This document shows, piece by piece, positions 31,555-38,868 of a DNA stretch of 40,954 bases (its first letter is position 1; each line of letters starts with the position of its first letter). This DNA is from an uncultured Bacilli bacterium. GTDB lineage: Bacteria > Bacillota_I > Bacilli_A > RF39 > UBA660. Below the pieces are notes generated by a model that was not told where the DNA came from, searched no databases, and saw nothing but the letters and a program-made list of their open reading frames with translations. A program made the position numbers and the translations under genes. The DNA lies in assembly GCA_934101185.1 (NCBI GenBank), contig CAKOQD010000007.1, forward strand, positions 1 to 40,954, written 5' to 3'.

Positions 31555-32181
31555 TTAATACCCAGTTGATGGGTTAGATATAAAGTTTTTACAATCTTTA
31601 GATATATTTTCTTTTATATTTAATTTTTCTTCTTTTATACCATTAAAACAATATTTTCCATCGCTTAAATATAAGTAGAAGTCTGCATTATAAGTAGAGT
31701 GATTATATTCTACCTTTACAAAAGCAGTTTTATACTTATTACCAAATGGACTTTCTATTAAATCTTCATACAATGTTACTGTTTTTGATGAACCATTTTT
31801 TGGATACCAAGTAGCATTTTTTCCGCCAATCGTAAATACAAAGTTTCCACTTTCTTGTATGTTATTAGAAACAATAAATGTTCTAGTAGTAGCAACAAGA
31901 TCAGATGCTTTATCTTGAAATATTCCGACTTTAGCAGTATTTACCATATCTAAAGTTGGTTTAAGTGAAATAAGTCCTAGTATAAGCCAAATACCAAAAG
32001 AACAAAGTATAACAATAAGGACTACCATTCCTGCACTAGGTCTTTTCTTATACTTAGTATTCTTAAAACTATCATTATATACTTGATAAAATTGTTGGTT
32101 ATTATATTGATTATTATAATTATTTTGTTTATAAATATCAAAACCATTTTGATTATTGTTATTATTATCATATGAATTCAT
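31555..32181 (-). CDS. Membrane-anchored protein with Asn/Gln-rich N-terminus, unknown function
   Basis: 208 residues. The first ~45 are low-complexity, rich in Asn, Gln and Tyr (NNNNNQNGF ... NNQYNNQQFYQVY), followed by basic KYKKRPSAG and one membrane helix (MVVLIVILCSFGIWLILGLI). The outside part has KASDLVATTRTFIVSNNIQ, a helix like that of pseudopilins, then a strand-rich region ending in DKYCFNG-type and KDCKNF cysteines. I do not recognise a family. A type IV pilin-like fold anchored by an uncleaved helix is possible. ATG at 32181 lies behind a weak ribosome site (AGTGATAAT). It faces the DUF1653 gene and follows lexA in the same direction, probably as a separate unit. Confidence 0.6.
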   Translation of the reverse strand: MNSYDNNNNNQNGFDIYKQNNYNNQYNNQQFYQVYNDSFKNTKYKKRPSAGMVVLIVILCSFGIWLILGLISLKPTLDMVNTAKVGIFQDKASDLVATTRTFIVSNNIQESGNFVFTIGGKNATWYPKNGSSKTVTLYEDLIESPFGNKYKTAFVKVEYNHSTYNADFYLYLSDGKYCFNGIKEEKLNIKENISKDCKNFISNPSTGY

Positions 32182-32257
32182 ATTATCACTAATATTAATA
32201 TATCAAACTTATAATATAATAGCAATTAGTAATGAATATTTTATTTAATAAGTGTAA

Positions 32258-32282
32258 AATAAAAAAGAAGCAAAGCTTCTTT
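32258..32282 (-). terminator. Terminator of lexA
   Basis: AAAGAAGC-TTT-GCTTCTTT on the minus strand followed by a T-run, overlapping the stop codon. Confidence 0.7.
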
Positions 32283-32898
32283 AAAACTTTCTATATAGTC
32301 CAATTACTTTACCAAGAATAGTAACACTATCTAATATAATAGGTTCCATATAATCATTTTCAGGTTGTAATCTAAAATGATCAGCTTCTTTGTAGAAAGT
32401 TTTTACAGTTACTTCATTGTCATCGGTAAGAGCCACTACTGTATCACCATTTTTAGCATCATTTCTTTTTTCTACAACAATGATATCTCCATCATAAATA
32501 CCAACATTAATCATTGAATCTCCACTTGTCTTTAAAGTAAACACTTCGCTTTTACCATTAATCATAGTAACAGGTAAATCAAAATACTCATTTGGTTGTT
32601 CAATTGCTTCAATAGGGTTACCACATGATGCTTTTCCTAAAAGTGGTACTGAAATAATAGATTCATTCTTCTTATCATATTCATTAGGTACAAGTATTTC
32701 AATAGTTCTATTCTTTCTATTATCCTTATTAATATAACCCTTACTTTGTAAATTATCTAAATGCACTTGAACAGTTGCAGTACTACTAAGGCCGGTTACT
32801 TCACATAAGTCCCTTACAGTAGGCGGATAGCCTTTTCTTGCTATATATTTTTTTAATGCTGTTAATACTGCTTCTTGTTTTTTAGTTAATTGTTCCAT
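32281..32898 (-). CDS. lexA: LexA repressor
   Basis: SOS repressor, 205 residues, normal length. N-terminal winged helix (KKQEAVLTALKKYIARKGYP then PTVRDLCEVTGLSSTATVQVHL), linker, and a C-terminal S24 self-cleaving peptidase with Ser128 (TSGDSMIN) and Lys166 (NEVTVKTF). The cleavage site is Cys92-Gly93 (KASCGNPIEA) instead of the common Ala-Gly, as in UmuD. AGGAGG precedes ATG 32898. An inverted repeat overlaps its -35 box (32932-32951), consistent with self-repression. Confidence 0.94.
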   Translation of the reverse strand: MEQLTKKQEAVLTALKKYIARKGYPPTVRDLCEVTGLSSTATVQVHLDNLQSKGYINKDNRKNRTIEILVPNEYDKKNESIISVPLLGKASCGNPIEAIEQPNEYFDLPVTMINGKSEVFTLKTSGDSMINVGIYDGDIIVVEKRNDAKNGDTVVALTDDNEVTVKTFYKEADHFRLQPENDYMEPIILDSVTILGKVIGLYRKF

Positions 32899-32923
32899 AA
32901 TATTCCTCCTTTTTTATACCTTA

Positions 32924-32952
32924 ATTATACATTACAAATAATCGTTTGTAAA
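32924..32952 (-). promoter_or_regulatory. lexA promoter
   Basis: Minus strand TTTACA (32952-32947), 17 bases, TATAAT (32929-32924). Confidence 0.7.
32932..32951. promoter_or_regulatory. Candidate LexA operator
   Basis: TTACAAA-TAATCG-TTTGTAA, a 7-bp perfect inverted repeat lying between and over the -35 box of lexA. It does not fit the Bacillus box GAAC-N4-GTTC, so the operator sequence in this lineage would differ. The assignment rests on position and symmetry. Confidence 0.45.
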
Positions 32953-32983
32953 CACTAAAGTTCGATTTTTTAAAAAATTAGTA

Positions 32984-33011
32984 TTTACAAATATGTTTTT
33001 TGTGGTACAAT
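32984..33011 (+). promoter_or_regulatory. glyS promoter
   Basis: TTTACA, 16 bases, TACAAT, upstream of the T-box leader. Confidence 0.5.
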
Positions 33012-33017
33012 ATAAAT

Positions 33018-33150
33018 GTATTATTTATTGATGCGAAGATAAGGCTTGGAAACCTTTAGCACTGTTATAAAAGAGATTCTTAAAGAATAAGTAAAGTGGA
33101 ACCGCGGATCTAATTCGTCTTTACATGTTTTTTAAGTTTTTTTTATTACA
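33018..33150 (+). promoter_or_regulatory. T-box riboswitch controlling glyS
   Basis: T-box sequence TGGAACCGCGG at 33097-33107. GGC at 33043-33045 is a fitting glycine specifier. GTAAAG (33091-33096) pairs with CTTTAC (33120-33125), followed by T-runs as terminator. The short leader, with little room for stem II, matches glyQS T-boxes. Uncharged tRNA-Gly should turn on synthesis. Confidence 0.82.
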
Positions 33151-33165
33151 AGGGAGGAAAATATT

Positions 33166-34524
33166 ATGGAAATGGAAAAAATGGTTAATTTTTGTAAAAA
33201 TTATGGTTTTATATTTCAAGGAAGTGAAATATATGGTGGCCTTGCTAATACTTGGGATTATGGTCCACTTGGTTCAAGACTTAAAAACAATGTAAAAGAT
33301 GCATGGAGAAAAAGATTTATTCAAGAAAGAAAAAATGCTTATGAAGTTGATGCAGATATATTAATGCATAAAAAAGTATGGGAAGCATCAGGACATGTTT
33401 CTAGTTTCTCAGATCCATTAATTGATTGTAAAGAATGTAAAATGAGAGTAAGAGCAGACAACCTAGTAAATGATTTTACTGATTCTTCAATCGGAGATAC
33501 TTTAAATGAAGAAGATTTAATAAAATATATAAGGGATAATAAAATACCTTGTCCTAAATGTGGTAAAACTAATTTTACTGATGTACGTCAGTTTAATCTT
33601 ATGTTTGAAACATATCGTGGTGTTACTAATGATTCAAAAAGTGTTATTTATCTAAGACCAGAAAATGCTCAAGGAGAATATGTAAACTTCTTAAATGTTC
33701 AAAGAAGTATGCGTGCTAAATTACCATTCTCAATTGGTCAAATAGGTAAAGCATTCAGAAATGAAATAACTCCAGGTAACTTTACTTTTAGGACTATTGA
33801 GTTTGAACAAATGGAATATCAAACTTTCTGTAAAGAAGGAACTGATAGTGAAATATATAATTATTTCAAAGAATATGGTAAAAAGTTCTATATGGATTTA
33901 GGTTTAAAAGAAGAACATTTAAGATTTCATGATCATGAAAAGCTTGCACATTATGCCAAAGAAGCATGCGACATAGAATATAAATTTCCATTTGGATGGG
34001 GAGAAATAAATGGTACTCATAATCGTACTAATTTTGATTTATCTAATCATCAAGAATATTCTAAGGTAAAACAAGAATATCTTGATCCTGAAACAAATGA
34101 AAAGTTTGTACCATATGTAATTGAATCAACTTATGGACTTGATAGAACTATTCTTGCACTTCTTTTCGAAGCATATGAAGAACAAGAATTAGAAAATGAT
34201 ACAAGAGAAGTTCTGCATCTTAGTCCATATCTTGCACCATATAAAGTATGTGTATTGCCACTTGTAAAAAAATATCATGGTGATAAAGCAAGTGAAATAT
34301 ATGAAAGATTACAAAAAGAGTTCATGACTACTTATGATGATACTGGATCAATTGGAAAAAGATACAGAAGAAGTGATGTAATTGGTACTCCATATGCAAT
34401 TACTATTGATGATGAAACTATAAATAATGGTACTGTAACTCTTAGAGATAGGGATACAATGCAACAAGTAAAAATGAGTGTTGATGAAGTTATTTTATAT
34501 GTTAATGATAGAATTAAGTTTTAA
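33166..34524 (+). CDS. glyS: Glycyl-tRNA synthetase, dimeric alpha2 type
   Basis: 452 residues, class II, single-chain (not the alpha/beta GlyQ-GlyS type). GGLANTWDYGPLGSRLKNNV near the N-terminus, a four-cysteine region (DCKECKMR and IPCPKCGKTNF, zinc-like), motif 2 FRNEITPGNFTFRTIEFEQM, motif 3 STYGLDRTILALL, and a C-terminal anticodon-binding domain (SPYLAPYKVCVLPLVKKY ... RYRRSDVIGTPYAITID). ATG 33166 behind GGGAGG; a second ATG two codons later is possible. Under T-box control. Confidence 0.95.
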   Translation: MEMEKMVNFCKNYGFIFQGSEIYGGLANTWDYGPLGSRLKNNVKDAWRKRFIQERKNAYEVDADILMHKKVWEASGHVSSFSDPLIDCKECKMRVRADNLVNDFTDSSIGDTLNEEDLIKYIRDNKIPCPKCGKTNFTDVRQFNLMFETYRGVTNDSKSVIYLRPENAQGEYVNFLNVQRSMRAKLPFSIGQIGKAFRNEITPGNFTFRTIEFEQMEYQTFCKEGTDSEIYNYFKEYGKKFYMDLGLKEEHLRFHDHEKLAHYAKEACDIEYKFPFGWGEINGTHNRTNFDLSNHQEYSKVKQEYLDPETNEKFVPYVIESTYGLDRTILALLFEAYEEQELENDTREVLHLSPYLAPYKVCVLPLVKKYHGDKASEIYERLQKEFMTTYDDTGSIGKRYRRSDVIGTPYAITIDDETINNGTVTLRDRDTMQQVKMSVDEVILYVNDRIKF

Positions 34525-34539
34525 ACTTAGTTCTTTTTC

Positions 34540-34568
34540 TTGACTTTTTGTTCGTTTTGTGATATAAT
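34540..34568 (+). promoter_or_regulatory. Promoter of the sigma-like gene pair
   Basis: TTGACT, 17 bases, TATAAT, 25 bases before the ATG. Confidence 0.7.
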
Positions 34569-34593
34569 TAGGCTAATTTAGGGGGTTGATGGT

Positions 34594-35457
34594 ATGACTA
34601 ATGATTTAAATAGTTATGATCTTTATTGTGATGATATTGAAAGTACTGAAGTTTTAACACCGCAAGAAGAACAAGAACTATTAATTAGATATCATAATGG
34701 TGATTATGAGGCGAGAAATAAACTTGTTGAATCTAATTTGAGATTGGTTAGAAAGTTAGTCTCAAAATATAAAGGATTAAACATATCATTAGGAGACCTT
34801 GTACAAGATCTTAGTTTATATCTGTTTACAGTGGTAGATAACTTTGATTTGTCTAAGGGTTACAAATTTTCTACTTACGCTCAAAGATGTTTGGAATTTA
34901 GATTAATCGATTACTTAGATCGACAAATTAAGAACCCGTTATTTACTAAAAAAGATAGAATTGAGTTTAGTATTATAAATAAGTTTTATTATAATTATGC
35001 TAATGAAAATGGTTATTTTCCAGATATTGAAACAATTGCTAATAATACAAAATTTTCAAGAAAAAGAATTGCTTATTTGTTTAATATTTCTAATTGTACA
35101 ATTTCATTGAATGGATTAATTGATGATAATTATTGGGAAACAATGGAACAGGATGATTTTGAAAATGAGGATGTATATAGTGAAAGTAATTATATACCAA
35201 ATAGTAGCAATTTAGAAGAAGAAGTGTGTTCAAGACTTAAGTATGAAACTTTAAAAAAATTGATATTATCTAGTAGTAAACTTACTGACATTGAAAAAAG
35301 AAATATTAGTATGATGTATGGTTTTGATGATGGAGATTATAAAACATGTAGAGAGGTTGGAAAGGTTTATAATGTGTCACATTCTGCGATTGATTGTTCT
35401 GTTAAAAATGGTATTAAAAAAATAAAAAGAATTCCTGGTATTAAGGAATTTGAATAA
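34594..35457 (+). CDS. Sigma-70 family RNA polymerase sigma factor
   Basis: 287 residues. Region 1.2-like LTPQEEQELLIRYHNGDYEA, region 2 (ARNKLVESNLRLVRKLVSKY then KGLNISLGDLVQDLSLYLF and DLSKGYKFSTYAQRCLEFRL, the core-binding and -10-melting helices), region 3 (ENGYFPDIETIANNTKFSR) and region 4 (LTDIEKRNISMMYGFDDGD ... REVGKVYNVSHSAIDCSVKNGIKKIK). It departs from housekeeping sigma (region 2 lacks the usual QEGNIGL and ..W.. residues), so it is an alternative factor of unknown regulon. Followed 17 bases later by a diverged paralogue. Ribosome site AGGGGGTTGATGGT. Confidence 0.8.
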   Translation: MTNDLNSYDLYCDDIESTEVLTPQEEQELLIRYHNGDYEARNKLVESNLRLVRKLVSKYKGLNISLGDLVQDLSLYLFTVVDNFDLSKGYKFSTYAQRCLEFRLIDYLDRQIKNPLFTKKDRIEFSIINKFYYNYANENGYFPDIETIANNTKFSRKRIAYLFNISNCTISLNGLIDDNYWETMEQDDFENEDVYSESNYIPNSSNLEEEVCSRLKYETLKKLILSSSKLTDIEKRNISMMYGFDDGDYKTCREVGKVYNVSHSAIDCSVKNGIKKIKRIPGIKEFE

Positions 35458-35473
35458 AAAGGGGTAATGAATT

Positions 35474-36265
35474 ATGGTTGAAAATTTAAAAATATATGAA
35501 GAAAATTTAAAAAATATTGAAAAATTAGGAAAAGTGGAAAGAAAAGAATTGTTTATTAAATATAAAAATGGTGATCTTGAAGCAAGAAAGAAATTTATAG
35601 AAAGCTATTTAAATGATATTAGAAGAATAGCTTCAAAGTATGAAAACTTAGATATATCAATTGAAGATATAATTCAAGATGCTAGTATTCAATTAATTAA
35701 TCATGTAGATAGTATTGAATTATCAGATATTGAAAAATTGTCTGTTTTAAACATTTACTTACATAATATTATTGATGGTATGGTAGAAAGAGCGCAATAT
35801 AAGCCTTTACTAAGAACTGGAGAAAATAAAATATTAAATAACATCAATCAATATATAGAACAATACGAAAGTGTATATGGACGCAGTCCTGATGAATGTT
35901 ATATTGCAGCAGAACTTGGCTTATCAGTAGAAAAAGTAAAATGTGTACTTGATGATAATAAAAAACTTCGTTATTTAGATGAAGAAAATGAAGATAACGT
36001 TATTGATGAAGTAAGCTATGAAGATATAGTGTGTTCTAAATTAGCTTATAAAAAACTAAAAGAAGATATATTAAAAGATAAGAAGTTAACTGATTTAGAA
36101 AAGAAATACATAAGTAGTTTATATGGTTTCTTTGATGATACTCCAAAGGATTACAAAGAAGTATCTAAAATATTCAATGTTAATCCTCAAACAGTAAAGC
36201 AACGTACTACGAGTGGAATTAAAAAAATTAGACAATATGGATCTTATGTAAAGAGTTATAGATAA
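35474..36265 (+). CDS. Diverged sigma-70-like protein, paralogue of the preceding gene
   Basis: 263 residues with the same arrangement: ELFIKYKNGDLEARKKFIES, then LDISIEDIIQDASIQLINHV for region 2, a region 3 analogue (SVYGRSPDECYIAAELGLSVE) and region 4 (LTDLEKKYISSLYGFFDDTP ... VSKIFNVNPQTVKQRTTSGIKKIR). The -10-melting segment (DLSKGYKFSTYA in its neighbour) is replaced by ELSDIEKLSVLNIYLHNI, lacking the aromatic residues, so it may not open promoters alone. It could be a two-subunit partner, an anti-sigma-like competitor or a decaying copy. Same operon, GGGG ribosome site. Confidence 0.65.
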   Translation: MVENLKIYEENLKNIEKLGKVERKELFIKYKNGDLEARKKFIESYLNDIRRIASKYENLDISIEDIIQDASIQLINHVDSIELSDIEKLSVLNIYLHNIIDGMVERAQYKPLLRTGENKILNNINQYIEQYESVYGRSPDECYIAAELGLSVEKVKCVLDDNKKLRYLDEENEDNVIDEVSYEDIVCSKLAYKKLKEDILKDKKLTDLEKKYISSLYGFFDDTPKDYKEVSKIFNVNPQTVKQRTTSGIKKIRQYGSYVKSYR

Positions 36266-36268
36266 AAA

Positions 36269-36298
36269 AATATTACTTATTCGTAATATTTTTTTTGA
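36269..36298. terminator. Bidirectional terminator
   Basis: AATATTAC-TTATTC-GTAATATT with A/T runs on both sides, between the sigma-like gene and the convergent sspI-like gene; the latter's stop codon lies in the stem. Confidence 0.7.
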
Positions 36299-36485
36299 TT
36301 ATTTTTGCAATATATTCCTTATCTTCAAGCTTTAAATCATTCCAAAACAGCTCTAATATAACACCAAGTCCTGGTAAAACTATCTCATCACCAGTAGTAA
36401 CAGATTCATTAATTGTAGTAATTATATCTTCGTAATTATCGCTTTTAATGTTTTCAATTACATTTTTTCTAATGCTTAAATCCAT
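36273..36485 (-). CDS. sspI: Small acid-soluble spore protein SspI-like
   Basis: 70 residues from ATG 36485, chosen because GGTGAT lies just upstream and the product then begins MDLSIRKNVIENIK like SspI (MDLNLRxAVxxNV). TTINESVTTGDEIVLPGLGVIL and LELFWNDL match the SspI core (IVDAIxSGEEKxLPGLGVLFEVIW). SspI is a minor SASP made in the forespore. A sigma-G/F-like promoter lies directly upstream. With the spoVID-like/ysxE-like pair, this argues for an endospore-forming lineage. Confidence 0.82.
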   Translation of the reverse strand: MDLSIRKNVIENIKSDNYEDIITTINESVTTGDEIVLPGLGVILELFWNDLKLEDKEYIAKIIKKNITNK

Positions 36486-36500
36486 AATTATCACCATTTA

Positions 36501-36529
36501 TATTATGTACTATGTAAAGTTTTTTATAC
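36501..36529 (-). promoter_or_regulatory. Sigma-G/F-like promoter of the sspI-like gene
   Basis: Minus strand GTATA (36529-36525), 17 bases, CATAATA (36507-36501), close to the forespore consensus GnATA/CATnnTA. It implies a very short leader that could cut into the ribosome site, so the match may be coincidental. Confidence 0.4.
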
Positions 36530-36592
36530 TTTTTTTATATTTGTGTTGAATAAATTATGTTTTACTTATATAATTATTTTAGGAGGGATAAT

Positions 36593-37147
36593 ATGAATTA
36601 TGTAGTTATTGTAATTATTGTGGTATTAGTTTTATTAATTCTTTATGTAATTGGTACTTACAACGGATTAGTGTCATTAAGAAACAAAAAAGATGATCAA
36701 TGGGCACAAATTGATGTTCAACTAAAAAGAAGGGCTGATTTAATACCTAATTTAGTTGAAATAGTAAAAGGATATGCAAAGCATGAAAGTGAAACTTTAG
36801 AAAAGGTTATTGAAGCAAGAAATACTTATATGACTGCTAAAACACCTGAAGATGAAATGAAGGCAAGTGGAGAAGTTACTCAAGCATTAAATAAATTACT
36901 TGCTCTTAGTGAAGCTTATCCAGAACTTAAAGCTAACCAAAACTTCTTAGGACTTCAACAAGATGTGTCTGATACTGAAGATAAAATATCTTATGCAAGA
37001 CAATTTTATAATGATTCAGTACTTACTTATAACAATAAAGTACAAATGTTTCCATCTAATATAATCGCGGGAATGTTTAACTTTACTAAAGCTACTTTCT
37101 TTGAAGTATCTGAAAAAGAAAAAGAAGCACCAAAAATAAGTTTCTAG
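36593..37147 (+). CDS. lemA: LemA family protein
   Basis: 184 residues from ATG 36593 (AGGAGGGATAAT upstream; an earlier in-frame ATG at 36557 has no ribosome site). One N-terminal membrane helix (VVIVIIVVLVLLILYVIG), then the LemA four-helix bundle: YNGLVSLRNKKDDQWAQIDV and QLKRRADLIPNLVEIVKGYA, ending in NNKVQMFPSNIIAGMFNF. LemA proteins are membrane-anchored with unknown function and commonly neighbour DUF2207/TPM-domain genes, as here. An intrinsic terminator separates it from the next gene. Confidence 0.92.
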   Translation: MNYVVIVIIVVLVLLILYVIGTYNGLVSLRNKKDDQWAQIDVQLKRRADLIPNLVEIVKGYAKHESETLEKVIEARNTYMTAKTPEDEMKASGEVTQALNKLLALSEAYPELKANQNFLGLQQDVSDTEDKISYARQFYNDSVLTYNNKVQMFPSNIIAGMFNFTKATFFEVSEKEKEAPKISF

Positions 37148-37171
37148 ACTTACAATGTAAGTCTTTTTTTG
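37146..37171 (+). terminator. Terminator/attenuator between lemA and the DUF2207 pair
   Basis: AGACTTAC-AAT-GTAAGTCT, perfect 8-bp stem with seven Ts, directly followed by the ribosome site GGAGG of the next gene. I see no promoter between them, so this may set a lower level for the downstream genes. Confidence 0.65.
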
Positions 37172-37180
37172 GAGGATAAA

Positions 37181-38857
37181 ATGAAAAAAATAAAATACAT
37201 ACTATTTGCTTTTATATTCTTTTTTCTAACACTGAATGTAAATGCTGAATCATTCGATAAAAACACTATGGATATTTATATAGATAACTCAGGTGATGCG
37301 CATATTACTGAGGTATGGACTGGTTATTTTGATAAAAATACTGAACTATATAAAGCATATAACAATCTAGGTAAATCAAAAATCAAAAACTTAAAAGTAT
37401 CAATGAATGGTAAAGAGTTTAAAAATATATGGTGGAACACTAAGAAAACATTTGATGAAAAGAAATATAAAAGTGGTATTAATAAAACAGATACTGGAGT
37501 AGAGTTATGTTTTGGTATATCAGAGTATGGCCATAATACTTATACATTTACTTATGATATAACTAACTTTGTTGTAAATACTACTGATTATCAAATGATA
37601 TATTGGGATCTTCTTCATCAAAGTTTTAATAGTTATCAAATTACTATTTATAGTGACTTTAAATACAAGGACATCCTTTTAAGAGGATATGGTAACTATG
37701 GAGGACTAATTAATCTAAAAGATGGAAAAATAATACTTAGTAATTCAAAAGGACTAAAAACTAATGAATACATGGTTTTGTTAGCTAGATTCAATAAAGA
37801 TACTTTTAAAGTGAAAGCTAAACTAGATAAAGATTTTAATACTTATTATAGTATGGCTGAAGATGGTTCGATAAAGTATGAAGTAAAAAAAGAAAATAAA
37901 ATGATAGAAAAAATTAAAAAGATAACTTCTAGTGATAAATTCATAATAGCTAATATTTATTTATTCTTTATAGTTATTATAACAATTCTAGTAGTATTAA
38001 TTATAAAAGAAAAGAAAAATAATAGTTATTATAATAAAGAATTAGATATAGTACATGAACCAAAATTTAAATACTATAGAGATATACCTTGTAATAATGA
38101 TTTATATAAAATATATTACATATCTTATAGATACTTAAGAACAAGAGGTAATAATTTACTTGGTGCAATTATGTTAAAATGGATTCTTTATAATAATATA
38201 ACAATTACTAAGGAAAGTATAATATTTAATAATAAAAATAATATAATAAACCAATATGAAAGCGATCTATATGATATGTTTAATAGAATAAATGGTAATA
38301 CTTTATCACTTAAAGAATTAAAGAAATGGTATAAATCTAATTACAGAAATAGTAACTATATACTTACTTCAATATATAATAAAGAAAAAGATAAAGTATC
38401 TTACTATGTAAAGAAAACATATCCTAATATCAATTCATTGGAACAATTAAACTTAATGACAAATAACTATTTAGCCTGTGATATAGATAAACTAAGAGGT
38501 TTGTATAATTATTTGAATGATTTTTCTAGAATGCATGAAAAAATGCCAATTGAAGTACATCTATGGAAAGAATACTTAATAATTGCACAAATATTTGGTC
38601 TTGCAGATAAGGTTAAAAAAGAATTTAAGTTTTTATATCCTGACTTAGATACAGAAAATATGTTTAAAAGTATCGATATATTTGAAATAATACTAGATTC
38701 ATTATTCGATATAGAGTATAATGATAATGTAACAAAGACTAGTGGTAGTATATTAAAAGACTTATCAGATGCTATATTAAATGATTCATCAAGTTCTCAC
38801 TCTTCAGGTGGGGGAGGAACAGGATCTTTCGGAAGCGGCTCTGGTGGTTCAAGATAA
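37181..38857 (+). CDS. DUF2207 membrane protein 1
   Basis: 558 residues from ATG 37181 (GGAGGATAAA upstream). Signal peptide (KYILFAFIFFFLTLNVNAES), an extracellular DUF2207 domain (about 25-240; MDIYIDNSGDAHITEVWTGYF ... ISEYGHNTYTFTYDITN), a membrane helix (about 255-280) and a cytoplasmic part with YYRDIPCNNDLYKIYYISYRYL and MPIEVHLWKEYLIIAQIFGLADKV. The C-terminal tail is Ser/Gly-rich (SHSSGGGGTGSFGSGSGGSR). DUF2207 proteins are of unknown function and often pair with LemA. Tandem paralogue follows 11 bases later. Confidence 0.87.
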   Translation: MKKIKYILFAFIFFFLTLNVNAESFDKNTMDIYIDNSGDAHITEVWTGYFDKNTELYKAYNNLGKSKIKNLKVSMNGKEFKNIWWNTKKTFDEKKYKSGINKTDTGVELCFGISEYGHNTYTFTYDITNFVVNTTDYQMIYWDLLHQSFNSYQITIYSDFKYKDILLRGYGNYGGLINLKDGKIILSNSKGLKTNEYMVLLARFNKDTFKVKAKLDKDFNTYYSMAEDGSIKYEVKKENKMIEKIKKITSSDKFIIANIYLFFIVIITILVVLIIKEKKNNSYYNKELDIVHEPKFKYYRDIPCNNDLYKIYYISYRYLRTRGNNLLGAIMLKWILYNNITITKESIIFNNKNNIINQYESDLYDMFNRINGNTLSLKELKKWYKSNYRNSNYILTSIYNKEKDKVSYYVKKTYPNINSLEQLNLMTNNYLACDIDKLRGLYNYLNDFSRMHEKMPIEVHLWKEYLIIAQIFGLADKVKKEFKFLYPDLDTENMFKSIDIFEIILDSLFDIEYNDNVTKTSGSILKDLSDAILNDSSSSHSSGGGGTGSFGSGSGGSR

Positions 38858-38868
38858 GGAGGAGTTTT

